NCBI RefSeq assembly: GCF_000739375.1
Contig: NZ_CP006704.1
Span: forward strand, 4,154,001 to 4,218,000
Direction of reading: 5' to 3'
DNA from: Comamonas testosteroni TK102
GTDB taxonomy: Bacteria > Pseudomonadota > Gammaproteobacteria > Burkholderiales > Burkholderiaceae_C
Length of the DNA: 64,000 nucleotides
In this document: one piece after another, positions 10,504 to 19,851 of the stretch
Position numbering within the stretch: the first letter of the stretch is position 1
Layout of the letters: each line of letters opens with the position of its first letter
Made by a program: the position numbers and the translations under genes
The notes under the pieces: generated by a model
What the model was told of the DNA's origin: nothing
The model's input: only the letters and a program-made list of their open reading frames with translations
Databases searched by the model: none

Positions 10504-11625
10504 TCAAGACACCTGCTTGAGCGGGATGGTGCGCTGCTTGGCCATACGCTCGGCAGCGCGGGTTCTATCCTTGACGTCACCAGCCAGCTGACCGCAGGCC
10601 GCGTCGATATCGTCGCCACGGGTCTTGCGCACCGTGGTCACGATGCCGGCATTGCTGAGCATGGCGGCAAATTCGGTCACGCGCGCCGCCGACGAGCGCA
10701 GCAGCCCCGAGGCCGGGAAGGGATTGAATGGAATCAGATTGAACTTGCACCAGCTCTTGCCGTCGCCGCGCGCGCGCACCAACTCTATCAGCTGACGCGC
10801 ATGCTCCGGCTGATCATTAACGCCGTCGAGCATGCAATATTCAAAGGTGATGAAGTCGCGCGGTGCAAACTCCAGATAGCGCTCGCAGGCATCCAGCAGC
10901 TCGGCAATCGGGTATTTCCTGTTCAGCGGCACCAGGTTGTCGCGCAGCGGATCGTTGGGCGCATGCAGGGAAACGGCCAGCGCCACGGCGCAGTCCTGCG
11001 ACAGGCGGTCCATCATGGGCACCACGCCGGAGGTGGACACCGTTACGCGGCGGCGCGACAGGCCGTAGCCATGGTCGTCCAGCATCACGCGCAGGGCGGG
11101 CACCAGCGCACTGTAGTTCTGCAGCGGCTCGCCCATGCCCATCATCACCACGTTGGAGATGATGCGATCTTCGGTACCGAAACGCTTGCGCAGCGAATGC
11201 TCGGCATACCAGAGCTGGGCAAGGATTTCGCCAGTATCGAGGTTGCGGCTGAAGCCCTGATGCCCCGTCGAGCAAAAGCGGCAGCCCACGGCGCAACCGG
11301 CCTGGGACGAGACACACAGCGTGCCACGGTCGTCCTCGGGAATGAAAACGGATTCGACGGCATTGCCGTCACCCACATCGAACAGCCACTTCACGGTGCC
11401 ATCGGCAGAGACATGCTCGGTCACCACAGGCAAAGCGGTAATGTGGGCCCGGCTCTTGAGCTTTTCGCGCAGGGACTTGGCCAGATCGGTCATCTGGTCG
11501 AAATCGGATGCGCCACGCTGGTGAATCCAGCGGAACAGCTGCGTCGCACGGAAACGCTTCTCCCCGAGCTGCTCGCAATAAGCGGTCAGTCCTTCGAGGT
11601 CAAAATCAAGCAAATTAGTAGTCAT
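10504..11625 (-). CDS. rlmN: RlmN, 23S rRNA/tRNA adenine-C2 methyltransferase
   Basis: RlmN is a radical-SAM enzyme that methylates A2503 of 23S rRNA and A37 of some tRNAs. The 373 residues have the cluster motif C111-x3-C115-x2-C118, the GMGEPLQNY segment, and the conserved C-terminal Cys in DAACGQL. The start is ATG 11625. It ends 26 bases before the pilF start. Confidence 0.97.
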   Translation of the reverse strand: MTTNLLDFDLEGLTAYCEQLGEKRFRATQLFRWIHQRGASDFDQMTDLAKSLREKLKSRAHITALPVVTEHVSADGTVKWLFDVGDGNAVESVFIPEDDRGTLCVSSQAGCAVGCRFCSTGHQGFSRNLDTGEILAQLWYAEHSLRKRFGTEDRIISNVVMMGMGEPLQNYSALVPALRVMLDDHGYGLSRRRVTVSTSGVVPMMDRLSQDCAVALAVSLHAPNDPLRDNLVPLNRKYPIAELLDACERYLEFAPRDFITFEYCMLDGVNDQPEHARQLIELVRARGDGKSWCKFNLIPFNPFPASGLLRSSAARVTEFAAMLSNAGIVTTVRKTRGDDIDAACGQLAGDVKDRTRAAERMAKQRTIPLKQVS

Positions 11626-11689
11626 ATCGGCATGTGGCGAGGCGTCTTGCGAACGGTGTTTGCCACGCCGTGGCCAGCATCTTCAAGTG

Positions 11690-11727
11690 CTGACACCGGC
11701 TTCGCCCAGGCGAAGCGCTGGCGTCAG
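11690..11727. repeat. Strong hairpin between ndk and rlmN
   Basis: An inner perfect stem GCTTCGC/GCGAAGC with loop CCAG (11699-11716) lies inside an outer stem CTGACACC/GGCGTCAG with one mismatch. No T-run follows on either strand, so it is not a standard terminator. It is probably an RNA processing or pausing structure in the ndk-rlmN transcript. Confidence 0.6.
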
Positions 11728-11755
11728 CGAGAGCATGCTGTAAAGCTAGCGTGGA

Positions 11756-12181
11756 TTAACGCGAGTACACGTTCATGCCGGGGAAGAAGAAGGCAACTTC
11801 CACAGCAGCGGTTTCAGCAGCGTCGGAGCCGTGCACGGCGTTGGCGTCGATGCTGTCGGCGAAGTCGGCGCGGATGGTGCCCTTCTCGGCCTTCTTGGGG
11901 TCGGTGGCGCCCATCAGTTCACGGTTCTTCAGGATGGCGTTCTCGCCTTCCAGAGCTTGAATCATCACGGGGCCGGAGACCATGAAGTCCACCAGATCCT
12001 TGAAGAAAGGACGGGCAGCGTGCACAGCGTAGAACTGCTCGGCTTCGCCGCGCGACAGGTGCACCAGCTTGGCAGCCACGATCTTCAGGCCAGCAGCTTC
12101 GAAGCGGGCGTAGATTTGGCCGATCACGTTCTTGGCAACTGCGTCGGGCTTGATGATGGAGAGGGTACGTTCGATAGCCAT
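11756..12181 (-). CDS. ndk: Nucleoside diphosphate kinase
   Basis: Ndk balances nucleoside triphosphate pools by phosphate transfer through a phosphohistidine. The 141 residues show the nucleotide-binding [12 protein letters not shown] start and the active-site His117 in [12 protein letters not shown]. Length and sequence are standard. The ATG at 12181 has AGGAA upstream. It heads the conserved run that continues to hflK. Confidence 0.98.
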   Translation of the reverse strand: MAIERTLSIIKPDAVAKNVIGQIYARFEAAGLKIVAAKLVHLSRGEAEQFYAVHAARPFFKDLVDFMVSGPVMIQALEGENAILKNRELMGATDPKKAEKGTIRADFADSIDANAVHGSDAAETAAVEVAFFFPGMNVYSR

Positions 12182-12303
12182 GATGATTATTTCCTAATCA
12201 GGGTTACTATGGGTTTTTGCCGAAAAAGCAAAACAGTTGATTTTAGCGGTGCCACCATAGACCTTGAAGTCCAGACAGCACTCAAATCCTTACGGACGCC
12301 TTT

Positions 12304-13905
12304 TTAGCGACCGCCGCGGCGACCGCCACCACCGCCGCCACCAGGGCGACGCTTGGCGTTCTGACGGGCACGCGACAGGCTGTCGCTGCCGATATAGCCC
12401 ACCGAGGTGCGCATGGGGTCGGGCTGACCGCCCCCCTGCGAGCGGCCCGCGCCACCGGAGCGGCCGCCGGACTTGTTGCGTGGGTTGTCACCCAGCATGC
12501 CGCTAGGTGCCGGACGATTGCCGTCCCACTCGCCACGGCGCTGACCACCGCCTTCACGACGACCCTGGGGTGCGCGATCGGCATTCATGCCATTGCCGCG
12601 ACCGCCGCTGCGGTTGTTGCGGCCGCCACGGTTGTTGGCACCACGGGCGCCACTGTTGTTGCGCTCGACGGGAGCACGCTCCTTGACGCCGGCTGCCGAC
12701 ATCAGCGCCTGGATATCGGCCTGATCGAGCTCCACCCAGGCGCCGCGCTTGAGACCGCGCGGCAGCATCATGGCGCCATAGCGAATGCGGATCAGACGGC
12801 TGACGGCATGGCCCACGGCCTCGAACATGCGACGCACTTCGCGGTTGCGACCTTCGGAGATGGTCACGCGGTACCAGCAGTTGGCACCTTCGCCGCCGCC
12901 ATCTTCCACGGCACCAAAGCTGGCTTCGCCGTCCTCGAGCTGCACGCCGTCCAGCAGACGCTGCTTTTCTTCCTTGCTCAGCGCGCCCAGCACGCGGGCC
13001 GCGTATTCACGCTCCAGGCCGAAGCGGGGGTGCATCAGCGAGTTCGCCAGCTCTCCCGAGCTGGTGAACAGCAGCAGACCTTCGGTGTTCAGGTCCAGGC
13101 GCCCCACCGACTGCCACTTGCCATGCTGCAGCTTGGGCAGCTTGCGGAACACCGTGGGGCGGTTCTGCGGATCGTCATGCGTCACCACTTCGCCCACGGG
13201 CTTGTGATAGGCAATCACGCGTGCGGGAGGCGGGTCGATACGGAAGCGAATGGGCTGGCCATTGACCTTGACGATATCGCCGAACTGAATGCGCTGGCCG
13301 ACGTGGGCAGGCTCGTTGTTGACCGAGATGCGCCCTTCCAGGATCAGCTGTTCCATCTCCAGGCGCGAACCCATGCCGGCCTGGGCCAGCACCTTGTGGA
13401 GCTTGGGAGAATCAACCTGGGGCGCAAGCACGCGCTTGGCGGGCATGGCGCTGCCGTTCTCTTCCTCGTCGTCGAAGTCGCCCGAGATCACATCGGCAAA
13501 GTCGATGTTCTGACCCTTGCGCCCCTTGGACCCATGAGGAGTTGCAACGCTCTCCACAGCCACTTCGGCAACGACGGCATCTGCTGCGTCATGGTCATGG
13601 TCATGGTCATGGTCATGGTCCTGGGACTGCGCCTCCTGCTCGGCCACGGGCTGAACCAGCTCCTCGACGGCCACGGCTTCTTCGGCACGCGGCTTGGTCA
13701 CACGCTTGCGCGCTGGCTTGGCCTCGGCAGCAGCGTCCTTTTTGACGCCGGCACGCTTGCGCGGTGCAGCTGGCTTCTTGGCCTCGGCGGCATCCTTGGC
13801 ACCATCGGCCTTGGCTGCGCGGGGCTTGCGAGTCTTCTTGACCGGCTCGGCTTCGGGCGAAGCGGCTGCGGACTCGGGCATCGGGTTCGATGTCTCGTTG
13901 TTCAT
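12304..13905 (-). CDS. rluB: RluB-type 23S rRNA pseudouridine synthase with long low-complexity extensions
   Basis: The core (about residues 165-420) is an RsuA/RluB-family synthase: an S4 domain ([20 protein letters not shown]) and a catalytic segment [13 protein letters not shown] with the conserved Asp. RluB modifies U2605 of 23S rRNA in E. coli. The 533 residues far exceed the usual 290 or so. The first 165 residues are Lys/Ala-rich with a (His-Asp) repeat, and the last 110 are Arg/Gly/Asn-rich and end in polyglycine-Arg. Both ends look disordered and RNA- or metal-binding. The ATG overlaps the scpB stop by 4 bases. Confidence 0.92.
   Translation of the reverse strand: MNNETSNPMPESAAASPEAEPVKKTRKPRAAKADGAKDAAEAKKPAAPRKRAGVKKDAAAEAKPARKRVTKPRAEEAVAVEELVQPVAEQEAQSQDHDHDHDHDHDAADAVVAEVAVESVATPHGSKGRKGQNIDFADVISGDFDDEEENGSAMPAKRVLAPQVDSPKLHKVLAQAGMGSRLEMEQLILEGRISVNNEPAHVGQRIQFGDIVKVNGQPIRFRIDPPPARVIAYHKPVGEVVTHDDPQNRPTVFRKLPKLQHGKWQSVGRLDLNTEGLLLFTSSGELANSLMHPRFGLEREYAARVLGALSKEEKQRLLDGVQLEDGEASFGAVEDGGGEGANCWYRVTISEGRNREVRRMFEAVGHAVSRLIRIRYGAMMLPRGLKRGAWVELDQADIQALMSAAGVKERAPVERNNSGARGANNRGGRNNRSGGRGNGMNADRAPQGRREGGGQRRGEWDGNRPAPSGMLGDNPRNKSGGRSGGAGRSQGGGQPDPMRTSVGYIGSDSLSRARQNAKRRPGGGGGGGRRGGR
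13589..13618. repeat. Five tandem TCATGG hexanucleotides inside rluB
   Basis: Five perfect copies of TCATGG on the plus strand encode the alternating Asp-His run of RluB on the minus strand. Each change of one unit keeps the frame, so the copy number could vary between strains without breaking the gene. Confidence 0.9.
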
Positions 13906-15056
13906 TCCAGTTTTCCTTCGGGGATGACGCCATCGTCACCCTCCACAATTCGTTGTTCTGCCGACCCGACAGCATCGTCGGCCCGCGCTTTCGTCTTTGC
14001 GTCCTCGGCCTCGTCGTCGTCGCTGCCGTAGTCATCCTCGAGAAACGCCTTCAGGCCCACCCACTCGGTACGTCCGGTTTTCTTGGCCGCCGGTTTGGGC
14101 TCCGGCTCTGCCGCCTTGGCAGTCCTGGCGGGCCTGGCCGCCTTGGGCTTGCTCACGGACGGCGGCTCCTCGGTCGGCCCTGGCTCCGAATCCGGCAACT
14201 CAGTCGCTATCTCTTCAGTAGCAGCTTGCGCAATACCAACCTGCGTTTGCTCCGGATATGACTCCAACTCCGGTGCATCAGCCTCGGGCTGAAGCTCCGA
14301 CACAAGCGCTGCAGGCGCTTGCGCCACGGGGTCGACATCGGTATCCGGCAGCTCCTGCGCGCCATCCTCCTCATCCGGGGCACGCAGGATCTCACTCTCC
14401 GCCGCATCGGACTCTGTCACCGCGTCTGCCGGCTCTGCGGCCTCCACGCCCTCCTGGAGCTTGGGCTCCTCGGCACCGGCCTCCGGCACCGCGGCTGGTT
14501 CACCCTCATCCCCATCCAGCGCCTTGAACAGGCTTTGCTGGGCCTGGGTTTCCTCCAGCATGGGCAGCTGATCCAGCGACTGCAGACCCAGATCATCGAG
14601 AAACTGGCGCGTGGTGGCGAACAGCGCGGGCCGCCCCACGGTTTCACGGTGGCCGATGACCTCGATCCAGCCCCGGTCTTCCAGCTGCTTGATGATCAGG
14701 CTGTTCACGGTAACGCCGCGAATATCCTCGATATCACCCCGCGTGACCGGCTGACGGTAGGCAATGATGGCCAGCGTCTCCAGCGTCGCCCGCGTGTACT
14801 TGGGCGGCTTCTCGGGGTGAAGCTTGTCCAGGTAGACGCGCATTTCGGGCCGGCTCTGAAAACGCCAGCCAGAAGCCACCTGCACCAGTTCCACGCCCTT
14901 GAGGGCCCAGTCCTTTTGCAGGTCCAGCAGCAAATCCTTCACCGTGTCCGAGCCCAGCACATCATCAAAAAGTGAGCGCAATTCCCGCAGCGTCACAGGC
15001 TGTGGGGCACAAATCAATGCTGTTTCAAGAACCCGCTTGGCATCTACCGTATTCAT
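13902..15056 (-). CDS. scpB: ScpB, condensin-like chromosome segregation subunit with long acidic tail
   Basis: ScpB binds ScpA in the SMC condensin complex. The first 185 residues or so form the paired winged-helix domains ([57 protein letters not shown]). The protein continues for about 200 more residues of Glu/Pro/Ala-rich low complexity ending in a Lys/Ala segment, so 384 residues against the usual 180-220. It is coupled to rluB through an ATGA overlap, a pairing also common in Firmicutes and proteobacteria. Confidence 0.93.
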   Translation of the reverse strand: MNTVDAKRVLETALICAPQPVTLRELRSLFDDVLGSDTVKDLLLDLQKDWALKGVELVQVASGWRFQSRPEMRVYLDKLHPEKPPKYTRATLETLAIIAYRQPVTRGDIEDIRGVTVNSLIIKQLEDRGWIEVIGHRETVGRPALFATTRQFLDDLGLQSLDQLPMLEETQAQQSLFKALDGDEGEPAAVPEAGAEEPKLQEGVEAAEPADAVTESDAAESEILRAPDEEDGAQELPDTDVDPVAQAPAALVSELQPEADAPELESYPEQTQVGIAQAATEEIATELPDSEPGPTEEPPSVSKPKAARPARTAKAAEPEPKPAAKKTGRTEWVGLKAFLEDDYGSDDDEAEDAKTKARADDAVGSAEQRIVEGDDGVIPEGKLE

Positions 15057-15155
15057 GGGCGCAGCGTTTCGGGAGCGGCTGTCGCACCGACTGCGGTGGG
15101 ACGCCTGATTCTAAGAAGAGAGGGAAGCGCCCCAAAGATGCCATGCGAGTGATGG

Positions 15156-16214
15156 TCAGAGGCTTTCCGGCAGATTGTAACGCAGACCCCATAAATCCAG
15201 TGCACCGGCCATGTCTTGTGGCAGCGGTGCATGGTGGACCAGCGGCTTTTTCGTCACAGGGTGCTCGAAGGCCAGTCTGAAGGCATGCAGCGCCTGGCGC
15301 TCCAGCCCGCCCTCGGGCTGACCACCATACAGCGTATCGGCAATCAGCGGATGGCCTAGCGAAGCCATATGCACCCGGATCTGGTGCGTGCGACCGGTGT
15401 GCAACGTGCAGCGCACCAGGCTGTGCGCGGCATCGCCATCGAGCAGATCGAAATCGGTACGCGCCTGCTTGCCAGGGTGCAGATTCAGGTCCACCACCGC
15501 CATGCGCAGGCGGTTGCGCGGATCGCGGCCGATCGGCGCATCGACCTCGCGGCGCTTGCGGCTGCCCCATTGCTTGTGGGCAAGCGCCAGATACTGGCGG
15601 CTCACCTCACGTGCAGCGATCATCTTGATGAGCGCATCCATGGTGCTGCGATTGCGCGCCACCACCATCAAGCCGCTGGTGTCCTTGTCCAGCCGGTGAA
15701 CAATGCCGGCACGCGGCACCTGACGCGCTTTCTCGTCACGCGCCAGCAGGCCGTTGAGCAGTGTGCCGGTCCAGTTGCCGGGTGCCGGATGCACCACCAG
15801 ACCCGCAGGCTTGTTGATGACCAGCAGATCCTCGTCCTCATAGACCACCTGCAGATCCATGGCCTCGGGCTGAAAGGCCATGCTCTGCTGGGTGGGCCGC
15901 ATTTCCACGCGCAGGCGGTCGCCCACGGCCACCTTGACCGAGGGCTTGAGCAGAACCTTGCCGTTGAGCGTGACCGCACCATCGGCCAGCAACTGCTGCA
16001 GATAGCTGCGCGAAAACTCGGACACCCCCAGCGCCAGCACCTTGTCCACACGCTGGCCATGATGCTCGGCGGCGACCGTGAGTTCGCGGTTCTCGATCTC
16101 GGCTGAGGCAATGCCGTCTTCGGCTGCCTCGTCCCAGCTCTGCTCGACCGCGTCAGAAGGCACAAGCCCCTGCGGGGCAGGGGCTTGTGCGGCTTGCTTG
16201 CGTTGCGAGGCCAT
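15156..16214 (-). CDS. rluD: RluD-type 23S rRNA pseudouridine synthase
   Basis: RluD makes pseudouridines 1911, 1915 and 1917 in helix 69 of 23S rRNA. The protein has an S4 domain (about 55-110), the catalytic signature GIVHRLDKDTSGLMVVARN and the C-terminal RTHQIRVHMASLGHPLIAD motif. I choose the ATG at 16214, just behind the nlpD stop, over the in-frame TTG at 16220; this gives 352 residues. It is placed where rpoS commonly follows nlpD in other betaproteobacteria. Confidence 0.94.
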   Translation of the reverse strand: MASQRKQAAQAPAPQGLVPSDAVEQSWDEAAEDGIASAEIENRELTVAAEHHGQRVDKVLALGVSEFSRSYLQQLLADGAVTLNGKVLLKPSVKVAVGDRLRVEMRPTQQSMAFQPEAMDLQVVYEDEDLLVINKPAGLVVHPAPGNWTGTLLNGLLARDEKARQVPRAGIVHRLDKDTSGLMVVARNRSTMDALIKMIAAREVSRQYLALAHKQWGSRKRREVDAPIGRDPRNRLRMAVVDLNLHPGKQARTDFDLLDGDAAHSLVRCTLHTGRTHQIRVHMASLGHPLIADTLYGGQPEGGLERQALHAFRLAFEHPVTKKPLVHHAPLPQDMAGALDLWGLRYNLPESL

Positions 16215-16216
16215 GC

Positions 16217-17083
16217 TCAACGCGAGGGCAGATAGCGCGAGGGATCGACAGGCTTGCCCTGGCGACGCACCTCGAAGTGCAGCTTGACACGATCGGCATC
16301 GGTGCTGCCCATCTCGGCGATCTTCTGACCCTTCTTCACGGCCTGATCTTCCTTGACCAGCAGCGACTGGTTGTGGGCGTAAGCGGTCAGATAGGTGTTG
16401 TTGTGCTTGAGGATGATGAGGTTGCCATAGCCACGCAGGCCGGCACCGGCATACACCACACGACCATCGGCCGCAGCCAGCACGGGATCTCCGGCCTTGC
16501 CGCTGATGTCGTAGCCCTTGTTGCGCTGCTCGTCAAAGCCGGCAATCAGCGAGCCGCTGGCGGGCCAGATGAAGTTCACATCATCGGCTCCCTTGGCAAC
16601 AGGCGCAGGGCTGGTTGCAGGTGTGGGCGGTGTAGCAGGCGCGGGCGTTGCGGTCGCCGCCGGGGCAGTCACGGGTGCAGTCGTCGCGGCGCTGCCACCA
16701 CCCACGAAGACGGGCGCGACACCGCGGCCCGAGCCGGACGATGCGGCGGGCGTGTCACGTCCTGGCGGCACCACGCGCACCACCTGGCCGACTTCGATCA
16801 CGTTGGGATTGTCCAGATTGCTCCAGCGAGCAATGTCCTTCCAGCTCTGGCCGTGCTCCAGACCAATCCTGATCAGAGTGTCGCCAGGCTTGATGGTGTA
16901 GTAACCGGGTTTGCCGGCATTTTCAGCGCCGGGCAGCGACTTGACGTCCACAGTTGAAGACGAGGAGGCCGACTGTCCGCGATCCTCCACAGGAGCCCTG
17001 TTTGCCTGGGCAGCACAACCGGCCAGGATGACACCTGCCAGCACAGCCGTTCCCCATGCACCAAGACTTCGCGATACCAACAT
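16217..17083 (-). CDS. nlpD: NlpD-like LysM/M23 lipoprotein (amidase activator)
   Basis: NlpD is an outer-membrane lipoprotein that activates the AmiC amidase during division. The protein has a lipobox (LAGC, Cys23), a LysM domain (about 60-105, YYTIKPGDTLIRIG), a Ser/Thr/Ala/Pro linker and a C-terminal M23 fold. The zinc-ligand motif HxGxD is replaced by NKGYD while KLHFEV remains, so the domain is probably catalytically dead, as in known NlpD. The 288 residues start at ATG 17083 with AAGGGA upstream. Confidence 0.93.
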   Translation of the reverse strand: MLVSRSLGAWGTAVLAGVILAGCAAQANRAPVEDRGQSASSSSTVDVKSLPGAENAGKPGYYTIKPGDTLIRIGLEHGQSWKDIARWSNLDNPNVIEVGQVVRVVPPGRDTPAASSGSGRGVAPVFVGGGSAATTAPVTAPAATATPAPATPPTPATSPAPVAKGADDVNFIWPASGSLIAGFDEQRNKGYDISGKAGDPVLAAADGRVVYAGAGLRGYGNLIILKHNNTYLTAYAHNQSLLVKEDQAVKKGQKIAEMGSTDADRVKLHFEVRRQGKPVDPSRYLPSR

Positions 17084-17096
17084 AAGCTATTCCCTT

Positions 17097-17882
17097 CTAG
17101 GCGATCCCCGATTTTAGAGGGACAAAGTTGACTGCTTCCAAAACTGTCTGCGTAAAACCGTGTGAACTCTTGTCAATCACCAACAGTGCCTGCTTACCCG
17201 CGCCAACCACGACCGGAGCCACCAGACGTCCGCCCACTGCCAGCTGATCGCACCACTCCTGCGGCACCACATCGCCGCCGGCAGCGGAGATGATGCCCGC
17301 ATAGGGCGCGCCACTGGCAAAACCCACCATGCCGTCACCGAGGATCAGATGCACATTGGACAGGCGCATGGGACGCAGATGGCTGCGCGCCTTCTCGTGC
17401 AGGCCACGCAGCCGCTCTATCGAATAAACCTCTTTGGTGAGCATGGACAGCACGGCGGCCTGATAGCCGCAACCGGTGCCGATCTCCAGCACGCGACCTT
17501 GTCCGTTGCGGGCCGCGTCGGAGTCGAGCAGCAGCTCGATCATGCGGGCCACGATGCTGGGCTTGGAGATGGTCTGACCCAGGCCGATAGGCAGGCTGGT
17601 GTCTTCATAGGCCTGGTTGACCAGAGCACTGTCGACAAAGCGATGACGCTCCACCGTGGCCATGGCCTGCAGCACGGCGGGGTTGCTGACGCCGGCCGCA
17701 CCGATGCGCTGTGCCATGCGGGAGCGCACCGTGGAGGAATCCAGACCCACCCCCACGGGCGAAGCGGCCACACGCAAGGGATTGAGGGGCTTGGGAGCAA
17801 CAGGCGGCCGCGCCGCGCTGGCACCCGTCTGCACGGAACGTGCAATCCAGCCCGGCACCTGAGGCGGACGACGCTCGCTCAC
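17097..17882 (-). CDS. pcm: Pcm, protein-L-isoaspartate O-methyltransferase
   Basis: Pcm repairs isoaspartyl damage in proteins using S-adenosylmethionine. The SAM-binding motif EIGTGCGYQAAVL and the upstream GLGQTISKPSIVARM are seen. I start it at the GTG at 17882, which overlaps the surE stop as GTGA. The resulting 261 residues include an N-terminal extension of about 50 residues compared with the 208-residue E. coli enzyme. The surE-pcm-nlpD order is conserved in proteobacteria. Confidence 0.93.
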   Translation of the reverse strand: MSERRPPQVPGWIARSVQTGASAARPPVAPKPLNPLRVAASPVGVGLDSSTVRSRMAQRIGAAGVSNPAVLQAMATVERHRFVDSALVNQAYEDTSLPIGLGQTISKPSIVARMIELLLDSDAARNGQGRVLEIGTGCGYQAAVLSMLTKEVYSIERLRGLHEKARSHLRPMRLSNVHLILGDGMVGFASGAPYAGIISAAGGDVVPQEWCDQLAVGGRLVAPVVVGAGKQALLVIDKSSHGFTQTVLEAVNFVPLKSGIA

Positions 17883-18664
17883 GATGCCGCCGTCGGTGTG
17901 GTGGACGAGCCTGCCAGCTTGCTGGCTGTCTGCGCCCAATAGCCCAGGTTTTCATGATCGGTCAGATCGACCTTGAGCGGCGTCATGGACACATGGCCAT
18001 GGGCCGTGGCATGAAAATCCGTGCCTTCGGAATCATCCTTGGCAGCGCCGGCGCTGCCGATCCAGTACATGGTCTCGCCGCGCGGGCTTTGCTGCCGAAT
18101 GGCCTGCTCGGCCGCATGGCGGCGCCCCAGGCGGCACAGCTTGACGCTTTTGAGTGCATCGAGCGGCATATTGGGGATGTTCACATTGAGCAGCCATGGC
18201 AGGACACCAATCAGTTGCTGGGACTGCATCTCCTGGACCATCTGACGCGCCGTGGCAGCCGCCGCCTCGAGCTCTGCCCAGCCCTTGTCCACCTGCGAGA
18301 AGGCAATCGACGGAATGCCGAACAGATAGCCTTCCATGGCCGCTCCCACGGTGCCCGAGTAAATCGTGTCGTCGCCCATATTGGCGCCGTTGTTGATGCC
18401 AGAGACGACCAGATCAGGCCGGTAGCCCAGCAAGCCGGTCAGCGCGATATGCACGCAGTCTGCGGGCGTGCCGTTCACGTAGCGAAAGCCGTTATAGGCC
18501 TGGTGCACATACAGCGGCGCGTTCAGCGTCAACGCATTGGACTTGGCGCTGTTGTTGTGCTCGGGCGCCACCACTTCGACGTCTGCCACGGTGCGCAGCG
18601 CATCGTGCAAAGCCACGATGCCTGGGGCCTGGAAGCCGTCGTCATTGCAAATAAGAATCTTCAT
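17879..18664 (-). CDS. surE: SurE, 5'/3'-nucleotidase
   Basis: SurE is a metal-dependent nucleotidase active on nucleoside monophosphates and linked to stationary-phase survival. The metal-binding start MKILICNDDGFQAPG and SGINNGANMGDDTIYSGTVGAA are diagnostic. The 261-residue length is standard. Its stop codon overlaps the GTG start of pcm. Confidence 0.96.
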   Translation of the reverse strand: MKILICNDDGFQAPGIVALHDALRTVADVEVVAPEHNNSAKSNALTLNAPLYVHQAYNGFRYVNGTPADCVHIALTGLLGYRPDLVVSGINNGANMGDDTIYSGTVGAAMEGYLFGIPSIAFSQVDKGWAELEAAAATARQMVQEMQSQQLIGVLPWLLNVNIPNMPLDALKSVKLCRLGRRHAAEQAIRQQSPRGETMYWIGSAGAAKDDSEGTDFHATAHGHVSMTPLKVDLTDHENLGYWAQTASKLAGSSTTPTAAS

Positions 18665-18787
18665 GGATGAGGCGGATTGTAGGCGGCTCCAGGGTCACGA
18701 CAGAGACACGCGGCATTCGTACCACACTTCTATCATCTGCAAGCCGATTCCCCCCAATCTCACCTCAAGAAGATCAGGAGACAAGAT

Positions 18788-19765
18788 ATGCACGCATGGC
18801 TTTGCACCACCCCCACCGGCGTCGAGACCCTGAAATGGACCGAACAGCCCACACCGCAGCCCGGTCCCGGCCAGGTGCTGCTGGAAGTCAAGGCTGCCAG
18901 CCTGAATTTTCCCGATCTGCTGATCGTGCAGAACAAATACCAGATCAAGCCGGCCCTGCCCTTTGTGCCGGGCTCGGAATACGCCGGCGTGGTGCAGGCC
19001 GTGGGCGAAGGCGTCAAACATCTCAAGGTGGGCCAGCATGTGGCCTGTCTTTCGGGCACGGGCGGGTTCGCCACGCATACGCTGGCACCTGCCGCCATGT
19101 GCATGCCGCTTCCGGTCGACTTCCCCTTTGTCGATGCCGCCGCCTTCATCATGACCTATGCCACCTCCCACCATGCGCTGATCGACCGCGGCCAGCTCAA
19201 GGCCGGCGAGACCGTGCTCGTGCTGGGCGCCGCGGGCGGCGTTGGCACGGCAGCCATACAGATTGCCAAGGCGGCCGGTGCACGGGTGATTGCAGCGGCC
19301 TCCACCGACGACAAATGCGCGCTGTGCAAGGCGCAAGGTGCGGACCTCACCATCAACTACAGCCAGGGCGATCTGCGGGAAGCCATCAAGGCCGCGACCG
19401 ACGGCAAGGGTCCCGACGTGATCTACGATCCCGTGGGAGGCGAGTTCGCCGAGCCTGCCTTCCGCTCCATTGCCTGGCGCGGCCGCTATCTGATCATCGG
19501 CTTTGCCTCCGGCCCCATCCCCTCGCTGCCGCTGAACCTGCCTTTGCTCAAGGGCGCTTCCCTGGTCGGCGTGTTCTGGGGCGACTTCGCCAAGCGCGAG
19601 CCTCAGAACAATGCAGCCATGATGCAGGAGCTGTCTCAATGGTGGGCCCAAGGCAGGATCAAGCCCGTGATCGACCGCACCATGCCCATGAGCGAGCTCT
19701 TCGCCGCCTACGAGCGCATGGGCTCGCGCCAGGTACAGGGCAAGCTGGTGCTGGTCAACGCGTAA
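18788..19765 (+). CDS. Zinc-free NADPH:quinone oxidoreductase (MDR family)
   Basis: This 325-residue medium-chain dehydrogenase/reductase has the N-terminal GroES-like fold and the NADPH-binding glycine motif GAAGGVGTAAIQIAK in the middle. No structural or catalytic zinc cysteine cluster is present, which matches the quinone-oxidoreductase (QorA/CRYZ-like) branch. AGGAG precedes the ATG. It is divergent from surE. The true substrate, quinone or enoyl thioester, cannot be read from the sequence. Confidence 0.9.
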   Translation: MHAWLCTTPTGVETLKWTEQPTPQPGPGQVLLEVKAASLNFPDLLIVQNKYQIKPALPFVPGSEYAGVVQAVGEGVKHLKVGQHVACLSGTGGFATHTLAPAAMCMPLPVDFPFVDAAAFIMTYATSHHALIDRGQLKAGETVLVLGAAGGVGTAAIQIAKAAGARVIAAASTDDKCALCKAQGADLTINYSQGDLREAIKAATDGKGPDVIYDPVGGEFAEPAFRSIAWRGRYLIIGFASGPIPSLPLNLPLLKGASLVGVFWGDFAKREPQNNAAMMQELSQWWAQGRIKPVIDRTMPMSELFAAYERMGSRQVQGKLVLVNA

Positions 19766-19851
19766 AGCTGCGGTAAACCGCGGCGATGCCTGTGGAGTCG
19801 GGGAGATACTTCCAGCCCACTGGCTACAAAACCCCACACCACAGCATCGCC

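Noticed and set aside
13589..13618. CRISPR-like or other array at the hexanucleotide repeat
   Set aside because: The units are 6 bases without spacers and inside a coding region; no CRISPR array or cas gene exists in the window.
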